Below, piece by piece: positions 13,503-24,800 of a stretch of 64,000 bases of DNA (within the stretch, counting starts at the first letter, position 1; each line of letters begins with the position of its first letter). Source of the DNA: Membranipora membranacea. Taxonomy: Eukaryota > Bryozoa > Gymnolaemata > Cheilostomatida > Membraniporidae. Below the pieces are notes generated by a model that was not told the origin of the DNA, did no database searches, and saw only the letters and a program-made list of their open reading frames with translations. The DNA lies in contig OU612072.1 in NCBI GenBank assembly GCA_914767715.1, positions 22,070,001 through 22,134,000 of the forward strand, read 5' to 3'. The position numbers were made by a program, and so were the translations under genes.

Positions 13503-15620
13503 TGGTTATATGTAAGGGGATCATTGCAAGCAACTCTCCTAAAACAATATTATCACAATGTTGGCTATCAGGTATTGCGTTTTACGTTTAGGCCTACGCT
13601 ATGCTTTGACATTTTATGGTCCTATCTTCTTATGGTAGACAAGTTATAACAGTAGACATGATTGAAACTCCCAGCTACAGAGAGGATGTTCAGAACAGAA
13701 TATATTTTCATTGCAGAATCAGCCAAGTTCGTCGTCTGCAACTCTTCCCTCCTAGATGGCCCTAGATCTTTAACATGATTCTTTCTATTTTAAAATAGTC
13801 TATTAAAATTATGAATGAAGCATGAATTGAATAAGCCTAGAACATGGACCCAAGAAACAACAACTGCAAAAGATTGCTATTAAAAATAAGCTTCTTAATG
13901 CCTACTGTGGATCTATATAAGTGATCACTGCTTGCTTAGATAATCATTGTTTGTTTTGTAAAATCTGCTACATACAACAAATTCACAGAGTCAGAAGTTG
14001 TCCTCCTCCAGCTAGGCTAGTAGGAAAAGCTACTTACCAGATCAGATCCACCACAGTGTCAACCATAACTGAGCCACACATATAAATATTTCACTACAAT
14101 CACCTCACCTCAAGACTGCACATATGTAGATAGCTCAATTTGGCTTGTTCTGCAGACAGTGCATGTATTTTTTCTTCACTCCTCACTTATCATTATCCAG
14201 CTTCAACTTTTCTTTTTCAATTGCAACACTTTTGGAATAGGAGATAAAAAATAACCCTCACTTTTTGTAACACATGATTTGATTGGCTGCATTATGATAT
14301 GGAGTATTGGTATAAGTATTCTTGGAGAGAAAAAGTTTGTAGGGCACTCACTCAGGATTACTTTATTATCACATCATTTGTGGTGTCTTTGACATTTGGA
14401 ATCTACTGCTTTAAAGATGGTATGTGCTAGCAATAGCAATTTAATATAGCCCAATATAGAACCAGGCCTATGGAATTAATGCCTGATAGCCATGAGAATG
14501 AAATGGTCATGAACTGAAGAAATGTATGAAGCAGTTTTTTTTATTTTTACTTGCTAACTAATAACATCTTAATTAATTTATAAATAGATTTTCTCCCTGC
14601 AAATTTGTATAATAATCTTGTAGGGCAGTATGTATGGTTATTTGTATAATTCTGCCCTACCCATGTTAGGGTACTTGTAGTCATGGTGTCACTCAGCAGG
14701 TAGCCACACAATCGAATCACTGATTTAACTGTACTGTCACCTGTCACCAAACTTTACCTAAGCTAAGCGCTGATTAACTGACTTGAGTGAGTAGCATGAT
14801 CACAGACAGTAACCCTACTCTCAGTACAGACTAGCTAAATAATAGCTCTCAATATTGATTGGCTCCTGTGAGCTTGTAAGCATTTATATTCTATTGTCAA
14901 AGCGTCTTGCATCAATCATAGTACGCTTTGCGCATGAGCACCCAATCAATTTAGGGCGGTAATCTTTGCACCTTAGCACTTGGATTTATCCAAATGTGAG
15001 TTCTCAGACTGAAGAGTTGCCCTGTTCGCGCTGGTTAAACATCAACTTAATGTGCAAAATGTAAATGTAATAGGTCAATTGGGCCAGTTTGTGACACTGC
15101 CGCTGCGATGCAGAGTGACTCGTATCGTAAATTCGCTGCAGTGCATAGAAGCTTATATAGCCTCAGAGAGTATGCAGGCAAATTAACTGTCAGTACATCC
15201 TGGGCTGTGGTTGATGCAGGTTTTCTTGGTACATCATTGCCATTTATTAGGGTAGTTTTTTTTCAGGTCAATCAGTTCAACATTACACACTGTCATTTCA
15301 GATTGATTTAGTATATGGATATGGTTTCCTTTTTGTTCATGACAGTGTTCTGGTCAATATGAGACTGATTGTCAAAAAATCACTCACGTTTCATCATAAC
15401 TTGTCTGTACCATGAAAGTATGAAGTCATTGAGAATTATAGGGTAGTTTAGTTCACCTGCATTCCTTTACCAGATCATGTCATCAACAAAACAATTCTTA
15501 TTTATGTCAGGTCTTCCTCACTTATAGCTTTAGTCATTCCTAAAATACACTATGCTATCTAGGCTTATTTCATCCTTGCATGGCTGACATTAATGTCACT
15601 GATTATGCTTGCTGTTTCAG
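13503..15620. other. Intergenic region between divergent RAPGEF1-like and AP2S1-like copies (left)
   Basis: Upstream of both divergently oriented genes; the AP2S1 start codon exon should be here but could not be placed (in related genes ATG is followed directly by the intron). No TATA or other promoter motif that I can defend. No transposon with clear ends. The right-copy equivalent is 39,906-42,233, with two extra hairpins. Confidence 0.4.
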
Positions 15621-18049
15621 ATTAGGTTTATTCTGATACAGAACCGAGCTGGTAAGACACGTCTTGCTAAGTGGTATATGCACTTCGGCGATGAGGAGAA
15701 ACAAAAACTGATTGAAGAAGTTCACTCTGTTGTCACTGTGAGAGACGCCAAACACACGAACTTTGTAGAGGTAACTAACTCAGGTTCCTATTTAAACCTT
15801 CCATATATTATCATTGGGTTTTATTCAAGAAGTTTGCACGGAACATATCCGGTTTCAGTTTCTCACTTTCCTAAGTTTGTTTGAGTTACAGGAGCTCTAC
15901 AATATTTTTTTAATCTTACCTCAGTTGGCCACCAGACAAACATTTCAAGATCTATATGATATATGAATTCAGCTAAATTGGAATCAATCAGTCATCACAC
16001 CGGTTATAAATAAGTGTCTGCACTCCAGTCCCCAGTTGATAATTGCTCACAATTAACTCTGTTCTCACTTTCTCTCAAACTCTGAAACAATCCTACCAAC
16101 ACAGAAAGGCATGTTCATATTAAAGTAAGAATCAGGTTTGAATCATTCTAGAGTTCTCAGTGTTGTTTAAACCACTCTGTAAGGTCTATGAACTGTGGCC
16201 TATTTGCAACCTATTTTCACTCACTCAAAGTTGAGATGAGAAAGTACTGAAAGGTGCTTTCTTAACGATAAAATATACAATATAGTACCTTTTTAGTACC
16301 TTCTCATCTCATTTTTGTCTGAAAATGAGGTGAAAATGGGCCACAGGTTAAGAGCTTTATAGAAGGTTTTTAAATTAGACTGAGAACTTGAGAATCATAT
16401 AAAAAATATGTTACATTCACAGTCACTTTAACTAAGCATAGTCTGATCCATCGTCATACTTATAATTTTATCCATACCAAACTACTAGCTCACTCTTTAT
16501 CATGTTACTCATGTCATGTTTTGTAGTTCAGGAGATTTAAGATAGTATACTGACGATACGCCGGATTATTCTTCTGTGTATGCGTGGATACCGCTGACAA
16601 CAGCTCTTAGCTTATCTAGAAGCCATACATAACTTTGTCAAGGTGCTCAACGAATATTTTGACAATGTCTGCGAACTAGATCTAGTCTTCAACTTTTATA
16701 AGGTAAGTCTTTTACTGGGAGAGGAGTATAGTTTTCGAAGGAGGAAAAGTTTCACACAGGCTTGAAATAGTTACAATTATGGCTAGCTAACATTTAACCC
16801 AAATTGGTTTCTTTATGATATTATCTACCGCCAACTCCGTGCCCAGACCAAAGCTAGCAAGAATCGGTGCTAGTTAACATGAAGACACTCCCGTCTAATC
16901 GAAGCCAAATTAAACTTTAGCTCATATTCATTCCTCTGGGTATCATGTAACCATTGCCGTTGCCAAATTGTTTGAAGTCAGGAAAACTGAAAAACATTGT
17001 CGCTGTAATTTTAGAGAAAAAAATGAGTTGCACCCCCTGATCCAATCCTATATATATTCACCTCATCATGATAATATGAGATGGACCCAAAGCTTTGAAC
17101 ATTAGGTGTAATAAAAAATGACAATCAAAGACCATAACAAAAGAACATCCCTGCCTAACTATAGCATATCCTCCAATAAACCTGAAACTATATGACAAAA
17201 TAACCCACACTCCCTCCTGAATTTTTTGGTTTTCTCTGACACATTTTGAACGACTTTGTTTCTTTTGCCCAGTTCAACAGTTTGGTGGCCTAGTTACTAT
17301 AATTCAGATTGTCTTGAGAGTTGTGGGTTATCTTTGGTTGCACAAGACTTGTTATGCTTGCCTCTGGGCCAAATTGTATAAACAGACAAGGTGTAAGCTC
17401 ACTTAGCCCGGTACTGGCATGTGAATCTTTAGACTGACCTCTCCCTTACATGATAAACTGGCAGCTAAGTAGATAAAATTTACTGTTTAATTGTAGCCTA
17501 GATTCAATCATGTAGATCCGCTTACTCTGACTCTAGCGTTGTATATTTTTGAGGAAAGACATCCGCTTTCATTGCCGTATTTTTTCAATGTGTAGTATCA
17601 GACCACACAGAACTTATTTAGGCATATTTATAGCGAAAGCGTAGAATTTGGTATATTTACCTTTACGGCACTATCAAATTGGAGTTGTCCACTCAAAAAC
17701 AGTGGTTCAAGGAGTGGACAACTCCTGAATGATGCTAAATTGCCTCTATAATTCCACATTTTGTTTCGTAATCATGCTGATGATACTCGTTTGACCAACC
17801 TTAGACTTCTTAGTGAAATTCAGTATCAATTTTTTCCATTATATCATTACATAAGGAATTACACCCCCTCCCCCCGCCAAATTTAAGGAGAAAGCTGCTG
17901 TCACTCACTTTTCATGTTACATTTAACTTTTTGTCCTTTTACTGTAGGTGTACAGCGTGGTGGGTGAGATGTTTTTAGCAGGAGAAATTAGGGAGACGAG
18001 TCAAACCAAAGTACTAAAACAGCTCCTTATGCTCGGATCACTGGAATAA
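15621..18049 (+). pseudogene. AP2S1: AP2S1-like (AP-2 adaptor sigma subunit), left copy, disrupted
   Basis: Three plus-strand exons match the 142-residue AP-2 sigma subunit, which helps AP-2 bind dileucine cargo in clathrin-coated pits. Exon 15,621-15,770 gives [20 protein letters not shown] through TNFVE. Exon 16,527-16,702 covers the middle. Exon 17,948-18,049 gives VYSVVGEMFLAGEIRETSQT to LGSLE and a TAA stop. Borders are canonical and introns are retained, so this is not a processed copy. The middle exon has a TGA at 16,551-16,553 where the family has Arg, and 5 bases instead of 3 before LAYLEA, a +2 frameshift (176 bases instead of 174). In most metazoan genes the initiator Met sits alone in an upstream exon; I could not place it. 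A live AP2S1 is presumably elsewhere in the genome. Confidence 0.88.
16140..16398. mobile_element. Fold-back element with long inverted repeats, left copy
   Basis: Outer arms GAATCATTCTAGAGTTCTCAG and GACTGAGAACTTGAGAATC; inner arms GTGGCCTATTTGCAACC…TTTTCAC and GTGAAAATGGGCCAC; core TTGAGATGAGAAAGTACTG against TAGTACCTTCTCATCTCA. About 260 bases, non-coding, in the AP2S1-like first intron. Related cores occur at 24,200-24,300 and 27,060-27,110. The right-copy homologue is 42,750-43,007. Confidence 0.65.
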
Positions 18050-18747
18050 GTCTACTATACATCATCACTTATCTATAATACGTAACGCAATCGTAATCTG
18101 GATATATAACTGTACCAGCAGGCAAACCTGGAGAATTCATCTTCTACTTATTCATTTGGTCCTTAGTTTTACTAGTTTGGAAGCAGTTTGTAATATAATG
18201 ACCAGATTATATATACATGGCTCCCGATATAAAGGAGATTAACATTTCCGTACCATAACTGTTGTTGAGTAATTCAGAGCATTAGAATGTGATCGATTTG
18301 AGCTTTAGTTATGAAGATTACGTTACATTATTATACATCATATATCCCGAAGACCAAACATTACATGGTGATGATGAAGCTGCATTTTTCTAAGAGAGAG
18401 TCTTGCCCAAGTCAATAAGTTTTCTGAAATAAAAAATGACTTTACTGGTTGAAGTCATGTCTTACTACTCATGTAGCTGAAAGTGGTTTTATGGCATCAA
18501 AACTTCTTTCATCTTCATGTGTACTATGACTAGCGATGTTTGGTTATTGATTCAAGTAGATTTAATGGTGGTATTTTTCCTCACTGGTCCCTGTAATACC
18601 ATTCCATGGTGTAGCTGTTGGAAAAGTTGACAATTCTAAATACCATTGAGCTGTTTACTTATTTTTGTTAAGTGTTACGATTTTTTGTAATATATCATTG
18701 TCTATATTTTGTATCAGTTATTACTTACTTTATTTTATCAATGTTGC

Positions 18748-21700
18748 AGCAAAATAGAAAAAAAATATGAAAAAGACTTAGAAAAGCAAAGTTTGATGAT
18801 TTCGCCGCGAAAGTTTCAAGAAAGGCGGAAGAAAACTTAGGTTAGTGTTCACTTAACCTTTTAGTAGAGCTCTCATCATCATAAGTCAACTATTTAAATC
18901 TTTGTGCCAGTTTTATAGAACATGTCAGAGCGTATGTCATAACGTAACTCGCCGGTATTCTGAGGGTATCGGGCCAAGGCTAGATATCAGAATTTGGCAG
19001 GACCGCTCTTGGAATTCCAGGCCGCATTGACGGAATTATTCTAACATGTTCTATTAATTTTGACACCCCAATTGATATCATTGTTTGATGTCATGATTGA
19101 CAAAATAGTCTTCCAGTTTTCAATTTTGACATCAAACATCTACTGCCAGCCTGATAATAATTGGGAGAGTGTGCCGCTTTGAAGCACGCTCAAAAAAAAG
19201 CTGGAAGTTGGGCCAAAATATTCATAATATGTTGACTTATGATGTTGACGTCTCACATTTTGATCAGTCGTCAGTTCACAATAGAGCAGTTCTTGCCCTC
19301 CCTTTGCGTTTGTTCATTAATGTTCGTTTGAGCCAATATATAGAGTTGACTGACTTCCTAAACTTTAGATTAGATATCTGACTGTTCTCACTGGATGTTG
19401 CTGACAGGCAGATTTGTCTGGGCGTTAGCCACACTCACTGTATATAGATTACAGTAGTCACTCCCATCATCTCATCCCAAAAACTTCTTGTGCCAAAGAC
19501 TTCCTGTGTCAATGAGACCTTCCAACCTCACCTCTCGTCTTTTTGTGGTATAAAACTAGTACTGACTTCTGTCCACCATGGATGATTAGGCTGAGAGGCT
19601 AGATGCCAGACTTAATCTGATGTATTCATGAGAGGACAACTCTGATTTTAATGAGTTTTAACACCAACATTTTCTCCAAAACAGGGTATGTGAGATTGCA
19701 AGTAATACTTGAGAGTTTTGACTGAGTATGATTTTATTTATCATGTACATGGAGAATTCGGTGTTTGCCAAATGAATATCTGAAGTTATAGAAATGAATA
19801 TCTGAAGACATCAATTCACCACCGTCCCCAAAATAGCTAGACTTAATTCTAGCTAATAATATTTACTCCTCATTGGTATATGAAAGCGTACATATGTAAA
19901 AGGTCTTACTAATTCTATTCTGTAGCAGAGTATAGCAGTAGGGTTCTTTACAGAGATTGAATTGACGGCGAGCCTGGTGTTGTTGTGCACTGGTGATAAA
20001 CGACTAATTTAGGGGATATATCTGCGACCTTCCCTCTCTGACTACATTCCTGAAGTGGCGCGATCAGTCTGTATATAGGACCTGAATATCGAGGGTTTGG
20101 GAAATTATGAACAGGAAAAAGATAAAAAACAATTTAATGGAATACAAGCACACAAATTCCCTACTCAATCATCCATTTGATCTCCACAATTGTCAATTCC
20201 CGCTCTCAGTGAATTTACCCTGGCTTTGGATTCAGCATCCAGAGATAGCTCAAGGCAAATGTTGATCAAGCGTAATATTTAATTGGTGATAAAAACTTAT
20301 ACTGCCAACAGGATTTTCCCCAACCTTTATATCTTATCGAGGAAGTATTCAGAAAGTTCTATCATAAAATTAATGATCTGTGTAAGTTTAATAATTATGT
20401 TAACCAATTATGCTAACCGAAGAATAGTAGTGTCATCGTAGGCGCCCGATGAGTCTGTGTTTTATCAAGCATGATAAAAAATCAATATATAAAAGTCAAT
20501 ACTACACTGGGTCTAGTTGCCTGTATTCGGGTTTGCTCTCCTTCTGCTGACAAGCCTTTGCTGGTTAGCAGGAGAGAGGAGGGTGGGGGGGGGGATATTC
20601 CGAACGCAAGAGAACTGGATCTAACATGATCTAATGCTATAGAGACTCCACCATGCTCACCTAATTTTAATACGTTAGCTATTGGAGGTAAAGGATTGAA
20701 TGGCAACAGATGATATCTGACACAGCACTAGACTGAATAGAGCGGAATAGTCTTCAATTATCTCCACTCACTTTTCCTCATAATTATTAAATATTTGAGC
20801 GCAGATAAATATAATCAAAATTTTATTTGGCAGTGTTTTGCTATGATCAAAGCTAATGTGCAAGTCATAATTGTTGTGTCTAAATTAAATTGAGTTTTAA
20901 GAAAATTAATGAGAAGAGAAAGGCTGATTGTTATTGGGTATGTACATCGTGGTCTACATAAATGTTGCACAGTCACTATAGAGGTATATGAAAATGAGTT
21001 AAATGGAAATAAGGATGAAAAATTGAACAGTTAATATGGTTGAAAACTGGTCATATGGATAAGATTCGGTCCGTGGGTAGAAAAAAATTCATTTGCTCGT
21101 TAATTATCAAATATGTCTCACAAAAAAAGTAGATGCCAAAAAGATAAAAAACACCTGCCGTCTGTTTTGTCGACTCAACAGCAGCATCAATCATTACAAA
21201 AATGCATGATTATATGAAAATAGAATGGAGGCGAGTCAGTGCTGATTGGATTGAAGTCCGATGCCACAAAATGCCGAGTAGACTGATTCTGAATTGTCAG
21301 TATTGAGTCTGATCAAGCGTTCATGGAGAACAAAACGAGTATGATTCAACCTATACATAAAAAATCGCACTTTGAAATCGCAGATTTAGCCAAAAACACT
21401 AAATGGAACCATAATTGCAGGCCAAGGGAGTCAGCCAAGTATCAACTGTAATGTAAAGAAAATTTTAATTGAAGCGCAGAGCCTCATTGTCTTCAGTAAG
21501 TCATAAATATATAACATGTATGTACAGAGGATACAGAGGAAACATATCAGGTTTGTAAAATACCAATTGGAGATACAGAATAAGAGCATAAATAATAAGA
21601 GCTCTATATATACACCAGGATTTCAATCCATAATAACTTATCGTAGCTCAGAATAGAGTTTGTTTATAATCTGACATTACCCGATCTGACATTGTCAGAT

Positions 21701-21815
21701 TAGCGAGTGCTGATCAGGTTTACCAAATCAGCGATAACCTGTTCAGCGATTACCCAATCAGCGGTTATCCGATCAGGATTACCCGATCAGCGGTTACCCG
21801 ATCAGGATTACCCGT
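18748..21815. other. Gene-free stretch after the left duplication boundary
   Basis: No supported gene. A TTGCAG acceptor at the boundary is followed by a short Lys/Glu-rich open frame (IEKKYEKDLEKQSLM) that ends in TAG at about 18,840, possibly a remnant exon. The rest is AT-rich, with short chance ORFs only. It precedes the 3' end of the right RAPGEF1-like gene, so its right part should hold that gene's untranslated region. Confidence 0.4.
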
Positions 21816-21836
21816 TCAGCGGTTACCCGATGGTTT
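21690..21836. repeat. Short-unit minisatellite overlapping the RAPGEF1-like stop codon
   Basis: Imperfect repeats of about 11 bases, alternately CGATCAGCGGTTACC and CGATCAGGATTACC, run into the last codons of the right RAPGEF1-like gene. The final residues GNR and the TGA (21,818-21,816) lie inside the first unit. The array forms the start of the 3' untranslated region. Confidence 0.75.
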
Positions 21837-24800
21837 AATCTCTTTGGATCTTTCCCACATTTCATCATCGCTGGAGTTGTGATCACTAAAGTTATCCAAA
21901 AACTGCAGAATCTTCGGATCTTTCTTGAACGGATAAACTCTACAACATACAGCGATATAAGCAAGTGAGAAATAGATATTTCTAATGATAGAAACAAATT
22001 ACTCATTTACAGAGAAAACGGCTCATGAGAATAATTCAGTCTTTTGCAGTATTATTTTAGATATTTTGTCTTCCTCCCATGATGTCTATAAGCTCCCTGA
22101 CACAAACTGGGAGGCTGCAATATAACATGCATATTTGATGCTTTTGATGTACAGTGCCTTTTCCCCGCACAGTTTTTGCAGCAAACGAGGGAATCTGCAT
22201 GTTTACTGCAATGATGTGGCTGGAATTTTCTCTCATGATACACTGCTGTGCAGTCATTAACACAAATAAGGGAAGGGGTGGTGAAATTGGAATATTATTG
22301 GAAATGGTCTATCTCGACAAACTTTGTACGTTGGAATGAGGGGAGGGGACAAGCCTTGCCAATATTCCTTTGAACTGTCAAGTGGTGATTTGGCACCCCC
22401 TCCCCCCTATTTAGCCGTTATGGTGATTCTAAGATCATATTACGTTAGTGTTACCACAACTGTGACTAAATTTTGCAACTTTTGAAAGTAATTGTAAGTA
22501 AAAGTTTGTTTCACCCTCGAGGTGTCCCTCCATTTTCGGAGGGGGAAAACTCGATTCTTAATATTCCAAAGCAAATGACGACTAGTTGTGTCTCCCAAAA
22601 CAAAGCTGATCAAGAAAGGCTAAATCTGGACATCCTTCACTTATATCAGTACCTGCTGATGTGTTTGAAGAATTTTATATTTATATGTAAATTTGCACAT
22701 CATATAAGTAGCCTACACTTATAATATAAGTACACCAATATGTATATATATATATAAGAACACATATTATATATAGGTACAGATCCAGTTCTATAAGATA
22801 TCTACTTACGGTTTACGGAATCTCCTCAGACATTCGAGTACATTGAACAGATGCCACCTCATCTGAAAGTCTATATTCCCGTCAGCGAGAGTAGACGTGT
22901 TACCCACACGTATAATAGTCATATCATTCAATATCAGACCACTGTAAGAAAAAATGTTCTAATGTTAATAATAATGATAATGGGTTATTTATATACCACT
23001 TGATGTAAGCCACAATGGGTAGCTGTTTACTGAACGGTCACTGGGTCCAAGCACTCCATAGCCATCCCTGACTAATGAGAACCTACATCGCATAAAACGT
23101 TGGTACTCCTTGTTATTATTAAACCACAAAATAAATGCAAATGTGACTGACTACTGTATGAGCAACACATCCAGGACCAACTACATTAGAATCAGACTAG
23201 CACAGGCCGAGCAAGCTTTGAGAAACGGCAGAGTACAAGTGGCTCATAAATTATCAGAAGCCTGGAGAGTTGTGAGCCATTTTCTGAGACGGGTATATTT
23301 ATAATGTAAAGGTTTGTTTCACAAAATTAAACCCTTCTCATAGAATGGGAATATTGGCATAACCCTATCCAATTAAAACGCTCAACACAGGGGCTGATCT
23401 GACAATGATCTCATTGGCTGTCCCTACTAGCTTGCAGAACGTAGCCTGGGAAATTATCTTGTTTACAAAACTGCCGACAGTGAGAAAGCATTCTGCGCAT
23501 GCTCAGCTCTGGGCATGAGCTGATCTCTGCAAAATTGAGTCTCGGAATTCCAAAGCCATCTGATTGGCTACCTGCTCTGGTGACATACTCCCCAAAGAGT
23601 GCGGATTTCTTATTAATAGTTATCCTCTCTTGTCATTATTAGCTGATTTTGATTGACAGTTTATGCAGGGGATATCCCATTTCCCCTTTCCAAAGTTGCA
23701 ATCAGAACCCAAACTTAACTCATTGTTCTTGCACATGCGCAAATTCAAGTCGCGCATGATGCATACTTAGCCTTACGACACCCGCTTTGTGGTAATGATA
23801 GCCTAGTTTATCAGTGATCTACATGCCCAGTCAGATCACGAGAGTCAGTATGGTGAGAAAGTGCCTTCAGCGTTAATGATTTTGGGCTTTTCTAGAAATT
23901 CTACTAGGGTCTGGCTATTCTTGCAAGCACTTTGTTTGGTAAAAGAAAGCTAATTATGCAATTCCAGATATGGATTTCGGAAGTTTGTTTCCTTACTTTT
24001 ACCTCACCAAATTATAAGCCACCCGACACTTAATTTTAAGTGATTGTCACACAGCTTCTTACATTAACTATTGTTGTTACCCGAGTATGCTTCTAGTGGT
24101 GCACAACAATAATAGATTGATTGTGAGAGGAACAACAGGTTTCTTGGTGTAATTCTGAAGTTCTCCGCCTTGTTTAGAATACTGCTCAAGGTGGCCCAGT
24201 TTTCAAATTTGAGATAATAATGTACTCAAAAGGTACTCTTTTTTCCAAATATTGAAATTAGAACCATTTTAGGACCTTCTCATTACAACTATGATAGAGA
24301 ATCAGTTGAAACTGGGCCAGAGGCTGTTTATGAGCTAAGGCTAGTATTCTGAGATAGACTGAGAACTCTAGAAAGATACAAAAACACCTGTTTCTCTCAC
24401 GATTGGGCTTTTATTGTTGTGCGTCACTATAAGCATACTAACAAAACATGGTGGACACTTCTGCTGAAGAATGCATTTTCTTCACATTTTTTAAAGGTTT
24501 GATCAGATTAATTCGACAAGGCTGTACGGAGTTGCGTCCTTTCAGGTTCACACTTCTACTAGGGACATATAACTTACATATAAGGTATACAGGGAGGTTC
24601 TGCTTCACTGAGCGCTGTACGGTATGATTTAAAGCTGCTTGTACAATCTATCAGATGGAAGTACTCTGATATCATATCCTTCTCCTGTCTCGGCCAGTCG
24701 AGTCGACTAACCGGAGCCGAGTCCAGAGCGCTCAGTAATGCCAGCAGTGAGTTAAAGTTGTTGTGTTTCCGTAAATGCTGAATAAGATTAAAATTTAATT

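Larger units (their letters stand above)
1..18747. repeat. Left copy of a ~26.4-kb tandem segmental duplication (partial)
   Basis: Base 1 aligns to base 25,773, and the similarity runs collinear through RAPGEF1-like exons and AP2S1 to about 18,747, where the copies part after a shared TTTTATCAATGTTGC. The copies differ by scattered substitutions, small indels and several copy-specific insertions or deletions. If the duplication is a simple tandem one, the left copy starts about 7 kb before the window. Confidence 0.9.

Noticed and set aside
15108-15311. ORF starting ATGCAGAGTGAC as the possible AP2S1 start exon
   Set aside because: AP2S1 should begin with Met directly joined to IRFILIQ; this ORF adds unrelated residues and has no suitable donor, so the start exon was left unplaced.
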